Below, one piece after another: positions 18,010-32,289 of a stretch of 64,000 bases of DNA. Below the pieces are notes generated by a model. It ran no database searches. It saw only the letters and a program-made list of their open reading frames with translations, and was not told the DNA's origin. Both the position numbers and the translations under genes were made by a program. Every line of letters begins with the position of its first letter. Position 1 is the first letter of the stretch. Source of the stretch: JAWVFM01 sp963823245 (GTDB taxonomy: Bacteria > Actinomycetota > Thermoleophilia > Solirubrobacterales > 70-9); NCBI GenBank assembly GCA_963823245.1, contig CAWGKQ010000007.1, positions 372,001 through 436,000 on the forward strand, given 5' to 3'.

Positions 18010-18271
18010 GGGTCAGGATGGCAGAGAGGAGCGGCCGGGACGGACACGATCTGCCCGTTCGCGCCGCCGAAGGCGCCGCCCGCGGGCGTCGTGCCCGGGA
18101 GGACGCTGTTGTTCGCCCGTCAGGGCTCAAGGACAGGCCGCGCGGGTTGTGGAAATGGTTGGCGACCACGCGGTAGGTGCTGCGCGGCGCGGCGGTGGCG
18201 CCGGCGGGCATTGCGACGACGCCGACGAGGGCGGCGAGGAGGCTCAGTTTCAGGATCCCGCGCATCGGCAT
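18010..18271 (-). pseudogene. Truncated ScyD/ScyE-like secreted protein, N-terminal fragment
   Basis: Begins MPMRGILKLS with a signal peptide (LLAALVGVVAMPAGATAAP) and continues YRVVANHFHNPRGLSLSPDG, which resembles the first beta-propeller blade of ScyD/ScyE-family exported proteins. After that the frame degenerates, and a different frame (GGAFGGANGQIVSVPAAP) looks more protein-like. Only about 85 codons are left before the AarF promoter, against several hundred in full-length members. I read it as a remnant after deletion. Confidence 0.5.
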
Positions 18272-18368
18272 GGCTCTCGCGGCCGTCGTGGACGGCCCTG
18301 CCCACTAGATCGACCAGCGGGCCAGATCCTTGAAACCAGGTATGCCCGGAGAACTCGCCGCGGTTCTC

Positions 18369-18374
18369 TATCCT
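18369..18374 (+). promoter_or_regulatory. -10 box TATCCT for rplY
   Basis: TATCCT, 9 bases, then ATG 18384. It lies in the 112-base gap after the divergent ScyD-like fragment. Confidence 0.45.
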
Positions 18375-18383
18375 CACCCGCCG

Positions 18384-19100
18384 ATGGCTGATCGCGCCAC
18401 GCTCAAGGTTTCGGAGCGCATCGAGTTCGGCTCGCGCACCGCGCGACGCCTGCGCCGTGACGGGCTCGTGCTGGGCGTCGTCTACGGCGGCGGCAGCGAA
18501 GCGCGCGCGTTCCAGGTTCCCGAGCGTGACGCGCGGACGATTCTCGCGGGTCCCGGCGCGCTGATCGACGTCGCCTTCGATGGCGGCTCTCCGACTCCGG
18601 TGGTCGTCAAGGAGCAGCAGCGCCATCCGGTTCGCGGCTCACTCGTCCACCTCGACCTGCTCGAGGTGAAGCTCGACGAGGCGATCGAGTCCGAGGTCCC
18701 CGTGGAGCTGCTCGGCACAGAGGACGCCCCGGGGGTGAAGGAGGGCGGCGTGCTCGAGCACGTCACGCGTGAGATCACCGTCAGCGCGCTCCCCACGGCC
18801 ATCCCGGAGAGCATCGTTGCCGACGTTTCCGGCATGGAGATCGGCGACACCCTCCAGCTCAGCGCCCTGGCGGCACCCGAGGGCACCACGTTCGTTGCCG
18901 AGGAGCCCGACGAGGTCACTATCGCCACGCTCTCTCCGCCGCGCATCGAGGAGGAGCCTGAGCCCGAGCTCGAGGAGGAGGCCGAGCTGGTGGGCGAGGA
19001 AGGCGAGGTTCCCGAGGGCGAGGAGGGCGAGGCCGCAGAGGGCGAGGCTCCCGCGGCCGGCGGCGACGAGGCCGAGGGCTCCTCCGGCGACGAGGGCTAG
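18384..19100 (+). CDS. rplY: Ribosomal protein bL25, CTC (general stress) form
   Basis: Binds 5S rRNA in the large subunit. 238 aa. The N-terminal L25 domain starts ADRATLKVSERIEFGSRTARRLRR. VVKEQQRHPVRGSLVHLDLLEV is followed by the C-terminal TL5/CTC beta domain (VPVELLGTEDAPGVKEGGVL, PESIVADVSGMEIGDTL). The last about 45 residues are an acidic Glu/Gly/Ala tail, usual in actinobacterial CTC proteins. ATG 18384 is preferred over an upstream in-frame start at 18330 because of the promoter position. It is followed by pth, the usual neighbour. Confidence 0.94.
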   Translation: MADRATLKVSERIEFGSRTARRLRRDGLVLGVVYGGGSEARAFQVPERDARTILAGPGALIDVAFDGGSPTPVVVKEQQRHPVRGSLVHLDLLEVKLDEAIESEVPVELLGTEDAPGVKEGGVLEHVTREITVSALPTAIPESIVADVSGMEIGDTLQLSALAAPEGTTFVAEEPDEVTIATLSPPRIEEEPEPELEEEAELVGEEGEVPEGEEGEAAEGEAPAAGGDEAEGSSGDEG

Positions 19101-19154
19101 GTTCTGGCGCTCTTTCGCCGCCGCTCAGGCGATTCGGGCCCCATCGACGTTCTC

Positions 19155-19718
19155 GTGGTCGGCCTCGGCAATCCGGGCGACCGCTACGCGGCGACGCGCC
19201 ACAACGTCGGCTTCGAGGTGGCGAGTGAGCTCTCGCGGAGATGGGAGCTCCCGCGCGCAAAGCGGAAGTTCGGCGGCCTCATCGCCGAGGGGCGGACCCG
19301 TCCCGGTGGCCCGCGTGTCGCGATCCTCCTGCCGCAGACCTACATGAACGAGTCGGGCGATTCCGCGGGCCCCGCCCGCGGCAGCCTCAAGGTCGCGATC
19401 GAGCGCACGGTCGTCGTCCACGACGAGATCGACCTGCCGTTCGGCTCGATCAAACCGCGCCTCGGCGGCGGCGTGGCCGGTCACAACGGCCTCAAGAGCC
19501 TGCGCCAGGGCCTCGGTAGCGCCGACTTCTGGCGCGTGCGGGTGGGCGTGGGCCGCCCCGACTCGACCGATCCGGAGATCGTCTCGCGCTACGTGCTGTC
19601 CCGCTTTTCCGAGCCGAACGCCGAGGTGCGCGACCTGATCGGGCACGCCGCCGACGAGGCCGAGCGCCTCGTGGAGGAGATCGCCGTCGCGGAGTCCGAG
19701 CCGGCGGTGCCCGACTGA
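19155..19718 (+). CDS. pth: Peptidyl-tRNA hydrolase
   Basis: Releases tRNA from peptidyl-tRNA drop-off products. Motifs: VGLGNPGDRYAATRHNVGF with the catalytic His (in RHNVG), PQTYMNESG, VVHDEIDLPFGSIKPRLGGG, and GHNGLKSL. The first ATG/GTG is GTG 19155, which would cut the first beta strand. The frame is open back to a stop at 19098, and an in-frame CTG at 19104 would give LALFRRRSGDSGPIDVLVVG, so the true start may be this rarer codon. The stop overlaps the next ATG by one base. Confidence 0.92.
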   Translation: MVGLGNPGDRYAATRHNVGFEVASELSRRWELPRAKRKFGGLIAEGRTRPGGPRVAILLPQTYMNESGDSAGPARGSLKVAIERTVVVHDEIDLPFGSIKPRLGGGVAGHNGLKSLRQGLGSADFWRVRVGVGRPDSTDPEIVSRYVLSRFSEPNAEVRDLIGHAADEAERLVEEIAVAESEPAVPD

Positions 19719-20436
19719 TGGCCCGCACGAGCTATTCGGTCGACGAGAACGGGATCGCTCTCCTGCGTCTCGACCGCCCCGACGCCCGCAACGCGATCGA
19801 CACCGCGATGCTGGAGGAGTTGCTCGCGCACCTGGCCTCCGCGCAGGCCGACGAGGCCGTCCGCGTGGTCGTCGTCTCCTCGACCGACCATATGAGCCTC
19901 TCCGCCGGTGCCGACGTGCGCGAGGAGCTCGACGACGAAGGCCGCGGGCGCCGGATGCAGCTCTTCGCCGACCTCTACGACGAGCTCACCGCATTCCCGA
20001 AGCCCACGATCGCGGCCTGCCACGGCGCCTGCGTCGGGGGCGGGGCGGAGGTGGCAGTGGCGTGCGACCTGCGGGTCGGGGGCTCGAACCTCAGGCTGCG
20101 CTTTCCCGGGGGCGCCCTCGGCGTTCCCGTCGGGCCCGCCCGCCTTGTGACGCTCTGCGGCCTATCGGTGGCGAAGTACCTGCTGCTCACCGGCAAGGAG
20201 GTCGACGCGGAGATGGCGCTTCGCTGGGGCCTCGTCCACAAGATCGCGCCCGCGGCGAAGACCGAGGATGCCGCCCTGCAGCTCGCCGCCGCCGTGGCCG
20301 CCAACCCGCCCGACGCAGTCGCGCGCCTGAAGCGCATGCTCCACGACTGGGACGGGGTGGAGGACCGCTCGCGCGCCGAGGGCGAGGGCCAGGTCGAATG
20401 GCAGCGCTCGGGCCCGGGGCTGCCGTACCACGAGCG

Positions 20437-20440
<4 letters not shown>
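19718..20440 (+). CDS. Enoyl-CoA hydratase/isomerase (crotonase) family protein
   Basis: 240 aa crotonase fold. N-terminal GIALLRLDRPDARNAIDTAM, oxyanion-hole segments SLSAGADVREEL near residue 60 and ACHGACVGGGAEVAVACDL near 105, and a C-terminal PDAVARLKRML. The catalytic acids cannot be assigned with confidence, so the reaction is unknown. It sits between pth and mfd with a 1-base overlap upstream and ATGA downstream, which is an odd place for a CoA enzyme and suggests simple co-transcription. Confidence 0.88.
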
Positions 20441-23834
<3,394 letters not shown>

Positions 23835-23838
<4 letters not shown>

Positions 23839-23866
23839 ACTTGTCTAAAGCCTGGCTCTATATGCT
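23835..23866 (+). promoter_or_regulatory. Promoter before the SurA-like gene
   Basis: TTGAAC (23835-23840) and TATATG (23859-23864) are 18 bases apart, overlapping TATGCT that ends 9 bases before GTG 23876. TTGAAC spans the mfd stop codon. Confidence 0.5.
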
Positions 23867-23875
23867 GCCCGGCTC

Positions 23876-25231
23876 GTGAGTCCCGCTCAGCGCAAAGGCA
23901 GCGGCCGCTCCACGCCTCGCAAGGCTCAGCCGAGGCCGAGCAAGGCGCCGGTCCAGCCGAGGTTCAGCACGGCGCACCGCGTCGCGCTCATCGTGCTCGC
24001 CCTCGCGGTCGTCCTGACGACGGTCGGCTATGCCGCATTCCGCGGCCTCGGCCAGCCGAGCATCCCCTCCGACGCGATCGCGGTGGTCCAGGACGCGCCG
24101 AACGGCACGGTCACCAAGGCGGAGTACGCCAGGGCCCTCTTCCAGGCCGTCCCGCGGATCGGGCTGAGCAAGCTTCCCCCGCGCTCGAGCCCGCAGTTCA
24201 CGACCGTGAAGCAGTCCGCGATCTCCGACCTGCTGCTGCAGCGCTGGATCGAGGGCGAGGCGGCGGAGCGCGGACTCGACGTCTCCGGGACCGTGGTGCA
24301 GGACAAGCTCAAGTCGATCATCAGCTCCCAGTTCTCGAACAGCGAGAAGCAGTTCCAGGCGTTCCTGAAGCAGTCGCATTTCACCCAGGAAGACGCGCTC
24401 GAGCGGGTGCGCCTCCAGATCCTCAGCACCCGCGTTCAGAATGCCGTTCTGCCGAAGAAGGCGCCGAACGTGTCCGACGACGCGATCACCAACTACTACA
24501 ACGCGAACCTCGCGCAGTTCGCGCAGCCGGCCACGCGCGACGTCCGTCTCGTGCTCAACAAGAGCAAGGCGGAGGTGGAGAAGGCGAAGGCCGCGCTCGA
24601 CGCCGACGACTCCACGGCCAACTGGAAGAAGGTCGCGAAGCAGTACTCGACCGACCCGACCACGAAGTCGGTCGGCGGCCTGCGCGCCCAGGTCGCCAAG
24701 GGGCAGAGCGAGCCCGCGCTGGACAGCGCGATCTTCGCGGCCGCGCCCCATCAGGTCATCGGCCCGATCAAGGGCCAGTCCGGCTACTACGTGATCGAGG
24801 TGGAGGCCATCCATCCGGCGTCGACGACGCCGCTCGCGAAGGTGCGGCCGCAGATCCAGCAGCAGCTCGCGACGGCGCTCCAGGGGGCGACCGCCACCAA
24901 CTTCCAGACGGACTTCAGCGACAAATGGACCTCGCGCACATTCTGCGATCCGGATTACCTGATGTTCCGATGCTCGAACTACGAGCCGCCGCCCACCTGC
25001 ACCGACGCGGCAGCGGCCAAGACCGGCTGCCCGGCGTTCGTCCCCGCGATCAAGCCCGTCGAGCCGGGCCACGCCGCCGTTTTCTTCACGATCCCGCCGC
25101 AGCCGCCGCAGGGCCCGATCCAGCCGCCGGCCAAGGGTGGCGCGGCCCTGCCGGGAGGCACACCGATACCCATCGGTCCGGGCGGCGCGCCCACTGCACC
25201 GCCGGGCGCGGCGCCGGTCCCCTCGGGCTGA
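23876..25231 (+). CDS. SurA/PrsA-like foldase with parvulin-type PPIase domain, membrane-anchored
   Basis: 451 aa. A basic, Pro-rich cytoplasmic N-terminus is followed by one transmembrane helix (VALIVLALAVVLTTVGYAAF, about residues 42-62). A SurA N-like helical domain comes next (ISDLLLQRWIEGEAAERGL; FTQEDALERVRLQIL), then a divergent PpiC rotamase domain (TRDVRLVLNKSKAEVEKAK; QYSTDPTTKSVGGLRAQVAKG; QVIGPIKGQSGYYVIEVE). The C-terminus has four cysteines (FCDPDY, RCSNYE, TCTDA, GCPAF) and a long Pro/Gly-rich tail, unusual for the family. It is probably an extracytoplasmic chaperone; mazG follows 8 bases downstream. Confidence 0.82.
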   Translation: MSPAQRKGSGRSTPRKAQPRPSKAPVQPRFSTAHRVALIVLALAVVLTTVGYAAFRGLGQPSIPSDAIAVVQDAPNGTVTKAEYARALFQAVPRIGLSKLPPRSSPQFTTVKQSAISDLLLQRWIEGEAAERGLDVSGTVVQDKLKSIISSQFSNSEKQFQAFLKQSHFTQEDALERVRLQILSTRVQNAVLPKKAPNVSDDAITNYYNANLAQFAQPATRDVRLVLNKSKAEVEKAKAALDADDSTANWKKVAKQYSTDPTTKSVGGLRAQVAKGQSEPALDSAIFAAAPHQVIGPIKGQSGYYVIEVEAIHPASTTPLAKVRPQIQQQLATALQGATATNFQTDFSDKWTSRTFCDPDYLMFRCSNYEPPPTCTDAAAAKTGCPAFVPAIKPVEPGHAAVFFTIPPQPPQGPIQPPAKGGAALPGGTPIPIGPGGAPTAPPGAAPVPSG

Positions 25232-25238
25232 GGACAGC

Positions 25239-25898
25239 GTGGGCGACGAGCCCGCGGCCACAGAAGCGCTCGCCCGCCTCGACGAGATAACGCGGCGCCT
25301 GCGCCGGGAGTGCCCCTGGGATCGCGAGCAGGACGAGCGCTCGATCGTCCCGCACACGGTCGAGGAGGCCTACGAGCTCGCGGACGCCGCCGGGCGCGGT
25401 GACGACGCGAAGCTCGTCGACGAGCTGGGCGACGTGCTCTTCCAGGTGCATTTCCTGGCGCTTCTGCTCGAGGAGCGCGGCGCCGGCGATCTGGCGACGG
25501 TCGCCGAGGCGATGTCCCAGAAGCTGATCCGCCGCCACCCTCACGTCTTCGGCGAGGTCGAGGCCGAGACGGCGGGGGAGGTCCTGAAGAACTGGGACGC
25601 GATCAAGCGCGACGTGGAGGGGCGAACCTCGGCGGAGGAGCCGTTCGCGGATGTGCCCGAGAACCTTCCCGGCCTGCTCTACGCGCGGAAGATCCAGCGG
25701 CGCGCCGCCTCCGCCGGAGTCGGCGACCTCGAGGCCACCGAGGGCGTTTCGGATGCGGCGAGCCGCGAGGCGGCCGAGCGCTGGCTCGGCGACGCTCTCT
25801 TCTCGCTCGTTGACCTCTCCCGGCGCCTGCGGATCGACCCCGAGCTGGCGGTGCGGGCGGCCGCTGAGCGCTTCCGGGCCGCCGCAACCCCCAGATAA
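25239..25898 (+). CDS. mazG: MazG-family nucleoside triphosphate pyrophosphohydrolase
   Basis: Hydrolyses (d)NTPs to monophosphates, housecleaning of non-canonical nucleotides. 219 aa. LRRECPWDREQDERSIVPHT, then the helical metal-binding motif EEAYELADA...KLVDELGDVLFQVHF (EExxE...ExxD), and RHPHVFGE with NWDAIKRD downstream. GTG 25239 has AGGA 5 bases upstream; the longer open frame upstream is inside the SurA-like gene. Only one MazG domain is visible, plus a C-terminal helical segment. Confidence 0.92.
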   Translation: MGDEPAATEALARLDEITRRLRRECPWDREQDERSIVPHTVEEAYELADAAGRGDDAKLVDELGDVLFQVHFLALLLEERGAGDLATVAEAMSQKLIRRHPHVFGEVEAETAGEVLKNWDAIKRDVEGRTSAEEPFADVPENLPGLLYARKIQRRAASAGVGDLEATEGVSDAASREAAERWLGDALFSLVDLSRRLRIDPELAVRAAAERFRAAATPR

Positions 25899-25901
25899 CC
25901 T
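25896..25901 (+). promoter_or_regulatory. -10 box TAACCT for eno, overlapping the mazG stop
   Basis: TAACCT, 10 bases, then ATG 25912. The hexamer covers the mazG stop codon TAA, so eno likely has its own promoter. Confidence 0.5.
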
Positions 25902-25911
25902 CCCGCGTCCG

Positions 25912-27195
<1,284 letters not shown>

Positions 27196-27242
27196 TCCCC
27201 TCTCGGGGGAGGACGTCGGTCGCCACCGTCGAAGCCAGGGCC

Positions 27243-27590
27243 ATGGCCACCCGCGCCGCGACGGCCCACTCATACCGACTGCGCCCCGCGCCGCGCCGCG
27301 GCGCGCGCCGCTCGAGCCGGGTGCGGTGGGACAAGCTCGGGCGCGTCCTCCTCGTTCTCGTCCTCTTCGGCGTCCTCGCCTCCTACGTCGGCCCGTTGAT
27401 GGGCCTGCTGGGCGCCTGGCACGAGAAGGGCGCGGCCGCCACGGAGCTCACCCAGCTCCGACACGAGCACGCGGCCCTGACCAAGAAGGCGCAGGAGAGC
27501 GAGGGCCCCGACGCGCTGGGCGCCGCCCGGCGCCTCGGGATGGTCGAGCCGGGCGAGCGCTCCTACTTCGTCAAGGGCCTTCCCAGGTAG
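27243..27590 (+). CDS. Septum formation initiator (FtsB/DivIC) family protein
   Basis: 115 aa bitopic membrane protein. A basic N-terminus is followed by one helix (LGRVLLVLVLFGVLASYVGPLMGLL), then a coiled-coil stretch (ATELTQLRHEHAALTKKAQE) and the family-typical end ALGAARRLGMVEPGERSYFVKG. It probably works in the division complex. ATG 27243 has CAGGG just upstream, and the position after eno is conserved in actinobacteria. The frame is open upstream inside eno, but that part is a shadow. Confidence 0.85.
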   Translation: MATRAATAHSYRLRPAPRRGARRSSRVRWDKLGRVLLVLVLFGVLASYVGPLMGLLGAWHEKGAAATELTQLRHEHAALTKKAQESEGPDALGAARRLGMVEPGERSYFVKGLPR

Positions 27591-27609
27591 CGACCCCTGG
27601 GCGGCGGGC

Positions 27610-29818
27610 GTGAGCGCGCTCGCCTTCACGATCGCGCCCGGTAGCGAGCGCGTCCTCGGCGGGGGCGCCTATCTCGCCGGCGCCGTCGAGCTCGCGGTCG
27701 TGGTCGCCGCGCTCGCGTTCGGCGCGGTCTCGGTGCGCGCTCTGCTGATGCCGAACTGGCGCGGCGCCCCGGCCCGGCTCGCCGAGCTGGTGCTGGGGGT
27801 CTCGGCGCTGGTCGTCACCTCGGAGCTGGTGGGGGTCGTGGGGCTCTTCACGGAGGCCGCCGAGATCGCGGCGCTGGTCGTCGTTGGCGTCGGCGGCGGG
27901 TTGGCCGCGCGAGCTCTCGGCGGGAGATGGACGCTGCCGGGCGCCGTCGCTCCGGCGGGGCCGCCCGCTCCGTCCGCGTCGTCGCTGGCGAAGCTCGTGG
28001 CGCTGTTCGTCGTCGCCGCCCTCGCTGCGGCATGGGCCGTCCCGACGCTCGGCACCCTCGCCGCCGGCATGGACCGCTCCGACTCGCTCTGGTACCACAT
28101 GCCGCTCGCGGCCCGCTGGGTGCAGACGTCGCACATCGGGCCCGTCTTCTTCTTCGACCCGATCTACTTCGCCTCGTTCTACCCGGCGAACTCCGAGATC
28201 CCGCACGCGCTCGGGATTCTCCTGTTTCAGCGCGACATCCTCTCGCCGCTCCTGAACGACGGGTGGCTGGCGATGTCGCTGCTCGCGGCGTGGTGCATCG
28301 GCCGGCCCTACGGCCTGGGCCCGCAGGCGATGATCGGGGCCAGCGTCGGGCTCGGCGCCCAGATGCTGGTGGAGTTCCAGGCGGGCGAGGCGCTCAACGA
28401 CATCACGGGCGTGGCGTTCACGCTGGCCGCGGCCGCAATCCTCGTCAACGCATATGCGGGCCGGGAGCGGCGGATCCCGGCCCTCGCCATCGCCGGCCTC
28501 GCCATGGGCCTCGCGGCCGGCGTCAAGCTCTCGTTCCTCGCCCCGGCCGCGGTTCTCACGGTCGGCGTCATCGCCATCGCGGGGCGGGGGCATCGCGTGC
28601 GCACCGCCGTCGCCTGGATCGTGCCCATGGTCGCCACCGGCGGCTTCTGGTACCTGCGGAACCTCGTCGCGGTCGGCAACCCGATCCCCTACATCCACCA
28701 CCTCGGGCCGATCTCGCTTCCGGGCCCGGTCCGCGACTTCTCGCTTCGCCCCGGCTACGCGGTGTCGCACTACTTCACCGACACGAACGTGTGGAGCCAC
28801 TGGTTCTTCCCCGGCCTCCACGACTCGCTCGGGCTGTTCTGGCCGGCCACCGTGATCGGCGTCGCCGTGATCTCGATCTGGGCGGTCGTCCGCGGCGGCG
28901 AGCCGATCCTGCGGCTCCTCGGCGCGGTCGCCGGCGTAACCGCGATCGCCTACCTCTTCACTCCTCTCACCGCGGCGGGGGTGCAGGGTCAGCCGATCGC
29001 CTTCGAGTGGAACCTCCGCTACCTGGCGCCGGCCGTCGCGCTCGCGTTCGCGATCCTGCCGTGCCTGCCCGCGGCGCGCGCGACCCCCGGGCGCCGGGGC
29101 GGCGTGCTCGCGGGGCTGGTGGTTCTGGTGGGCGTGACCATCGCCTCGCTCGTCGAGTGGCAGCAGGGGCACGTGAAGGGAGCGGTCGGGGTCGCGGTCG
29201 CGGTGCTGGCGCGCGGGCGGGGCGATCGCGCTCCTCGCCGGGCGCGGCGTCCGCTGGAGCTCGCTCGGCAGGGCGGCGAGGGCCGGGATCGCGGCGGCGG
29301 TCGTCGTCGCGGCCGTCGGCCTCGGCTACGGCTACCAGCTCCACTACCTCGAGCACCGCTACGAGGACACCGGCGACCAGCAGGACCTGAACCGCACGCT
29401 CGCCTGGGCGCGCGACGTGCGCGACGCGCGCATCGCGGTCGCCGGGATCAGGGGGGTGTTCACCCAGTACGCCTTCTACGGAACCGACCTCTCGAACCGC
29501 GTGCAGTGGCTCGGCCGGCGCGTCGCCGACGACGGCTACGCCCGCATCGGCACCTGCGAGGCCTGGCGGAAGGCGGTGAACGCGGGGCACTTCACCCACG
29601 TCATCACCACCTTCGACCCCTACCTGCCGGGGACGCTCAAGAACACGCCGGAGGGCCGATGGACGGGCTCCGACCCGAACGCCAAGGTCGTGCTGCGCCA
29701 GGGGCCCGTGCAGGTCTTCCGGATCACGGGCCGGCTCGACCCGGCGGGCTGCAAGGGCCAGAGGCCGCTCACCGAGCGCCAGCTCCACGGCGTTCCCGAT
29801 CCCACCCGCAAGGCCTGA
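27610..29818 (+). CDS. Multi-pass membrane glycosyltransferase-like protein, one frameshift
   Basis: A large polytopic protein with about ten or more hydrophobic helices, and loop motifs DRSDSLWYHMPLAARWV, YFASFYPANSEIPHALG and AGEALNDITGVAF, resembling ArnT/GT39-type or related C-type lipid-dependent glycosyltransferases. A frame break near 29210 leads into the C-terminal part (YEDTGDQQDLNRTLAWARDV; GVFTQYAFYGTDLSNRVQWLG; CEAWRKAVNAGHFTHVITTFD), ending at 29818. Together about 735 aa. It is the first gene of the glycan locus. The donor and acceptor are unknown. Confidence 0.75.
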
Positions 29819-30073
29819 GCCGTGCCCGCCGTCCTCGCCACCGCGCTCGTCATCGTCGCCGCCTCGTTCGTCGCGGGCCGTGCGTTCCTCTACGTCCTGG
29901 GCCGCTCGCGGCCCACGTGGCTGTCGGGCGCGATCGGCTTCGCGCTCCTGGTCATCGCGGCCCCGCTGCTGATCCGCCTCCCCGGCCGGGCAACAACGGC
30001 GGCGATCATCCTGGGCCTTCTTCTTCTCATCTCTCTGGCCTTGATGAGAACGAGGTTCTTCGCGCAACGAGAG

Positions 30074-30170
30074 GGCGGGGTCGGACTCCGGCGACGACCA
30101 TCCCGGCGTTGTACGTCGCGAAAGCGATGTGCAACGCGGGCAGGGAGAAGCCGGAGTCGCGACCCCCGCC
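30074..30170. repeat. Palindromic element A (97 nt)
   Basis: Outer arm 30074-30092 pairs with 30150-30170 (GGCGGGGTCGGACTCCGGC with its complement, two single-base bulges). An asymmetric internal region follows (GACGACCAT / CAGGGAGAA). The inner stem 30102-30119 / 30124-30140 has 17 bp with one bulge and is closed by a GAAA tetraloop. The core TTGTACGTC...GATGTGCAA, including its two wobble positions, is shared with element B. It lies inside a glycosyltransferase gene. Confidence 0.85.
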
Positions 30171-31250
30171 GAGCAGCGCTGGACGGCCCTGGCCACGGTT
30201 CTGATCGTCCTGGCGGTGCGTGCCTGCCGTTCGTCTTCAACGAGCGCGTCGGGATTCTCGGCGAGGGCATCTACACCAACGACCAGGCCGCGCAGCTCTA
30301 CTGGACCGATTGGCTGCAGAACGGCTTCGGCCCCGAGCCCGCGGCGGTGAAGTTCGGCTACCCGGTCGGCCCGCAGGCGGTGACCGCGGTCGCGGCGGAG
30401 CCCACCGGCGCCTCGCTCGAGCACGCGTTCGACGGGCTGCTGATCGCGATCCCGATCCTCGCGGCGCTGGCGGCCCTCTCGGCGCTGTCGGAGCTTCCGC
30501 CCGTGCGGCGCGTGGTCGCCGCGTCGCTGACCGGCCTGCCGTACCTGGCCGCGGCGTTCCTCGCCCAGAGCGCCTTCAAGGAGACGGCGATGGCGCTGCT
30601 CGTGCTCGCCACGGCGATCGCCCTCGGCGAGTGGGCGCGCGAGGGGGTGCCCAAGCGCGCGACGCTCGGGGCGCTCCTCGCCCTCGCCGGCGCGTCGGTG
30701 TTCGTCTACAGCCTGCCGGGGCTCATCTGGCTCGCCGCTCGCCCTGCCGATCTGGCTCGCGATGGAGCTTCTCGCCGGTCGTCGCCCGGTTGAGCTCGGC
30801 GCGGCGCGGGCGGCGGTCGCTCGCCACCGCTGGATCGCGATCGGGGCGGTGATCGTGCTCGCGGCGGTGATCGTTCTCGGCGCCGGCCCCGCGGCGAACT
30901 TCGTCGACCAGGTGGGCAAGGTCCAGGCCTCGGCCGGCCGCCTCAGCTCGCCGATCTCGCCGGGCGAGGCGTTCGGCATCTGGCCGGAGGGCGACTTCCG
31001 CCTCGTCCGGGGCGACGTCTCGGGCTCGATCCCGGCGGCCGCCTTCGCGCTCCTCTGCATAGGCCTGGGCCTCGTGGCAGCCTGGCGCCGCCGCGACACG
31101 GCCCTGATGGCGACCGCGGTGGCGGGCGGCCTGATCTACGCGGCGGCCCGCCTCGAGGCGAGCATCTACGTCCAGGCGAAGGCGTTGGCGGTGATCGCCC
31201 CGGTCCTTGCATTCACGGCCCTGAAGGGCCTGCTCGCGTGGCCCGTGAAG

Positions 31251-31343
31251 GGCGAGGACGATTCTGGCGACGAGCATTCCCGGTTTGTACGTCCCGCAAG
31301 GGATGTGCAAACCGGGCCGCGAGGCGCCAGGATCGTCCTCGCC
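31251..31343. repeat. Palindromic element B (93 nt)
   Basis: The outer arm GGCGAGGACGATTCTGGC (31251-31268) pairs over 18 bp, one of them a wobble, with 31326-31343. The internal region is GACGAGCATT / CCGCGAGGC. The inner stem CCCGGTTTGTACGTCCC (31279-31295) pairs fully with 31300-31316 around a GCAA tetraloop. It has the same core and same wobble positions as element A, but unrelated outer-arm sequence. Confidence 0.88.
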
Positions 31344-32289
31344 CTCGGCGCGCGTCTTCGCGATCGGCGCCGCCGCCTCCACCTTCCTCGCCCTGCGCTC
31401 GGCCCCGATGAGCTTCGATCGCCGCGGCGCCGACCTCGAGACCCTCGCCTCGAGGATCCAGGGCAAGAGCGTCATCTTCCTCGGCCTCGACCGCTTCGCC
31501 GCCTACTGGCTGCGGGGCACGCTCGTCCAGAGCCCCGGCGGCTACGTTCCGCCCGAGGTCAAGGCGCGCAGTCAGAAGCCGTGGCTGCAGGGCCAGGGGA
31601 TCGATTTCGACACGGTCTCGCCGCACAAGCTCGATCGCTACCGCTACGCGATCACGACCGACGCCCCGTTCCAGTCGACGCCGCCGCCGAACTTCCACCG
31701 CGTCGCCACCGCCGGCGAATACGTGCTCTACAAGCGCGTGGGGGAGACGCCGATCCAGAAGATCCTCGACGGCGAGGACGGCTCGCCCGGCGTGGTCGCG
31801 AAGCGATCGCGCGACTGCGGCACCCAGTTCGGGACCCTCAACGGAACGGCGACGGTCCTGCCCAAGCCGGTCGTCAGGGGCCCGATCGGCTGGTCGCAGC
31901 CGCTCCCGTTCGACGCGCCCGCCACGGCCACACGCACGCTCCGGCTCCCGCCCGGGCGGTGGCGCCTGTCGCTCCAGTACGACTCGCAGGTCCCGCTCAC
32001 CGTCCGGGCCGGCGAGAGCTCGGTGCGGCTGCCGCCGTCGCTCGACGGCATGTACCTCACCCATCAGGGCGAGGGCGCGTGGTGGTCGGCGGGCACGATC
32101 CGCGTGCCGAAGACCGGCCCGGTGAAGGTGGCCGTGATCGCCGCGGAGCCGAGCTCGCTGCAGGACGCGCTCGGCGTGGAGCGGCGGGTTTGGCTGGGCG
32201 GGATCGCGGCCACACGGGCCGTTCCGGCCCAGTCGGTTCCGGTCGGAGGCGCCTGCGGTCGCTACGTCGATCACTACCTGCTCGCTGAC

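Noticed and set aside
20062..20436. N-terminal extension of mfd to 20062
   Set aside because: It lies inside the crotonase gene in another frame; the ATGA overlap at 20437 gives the natural start.
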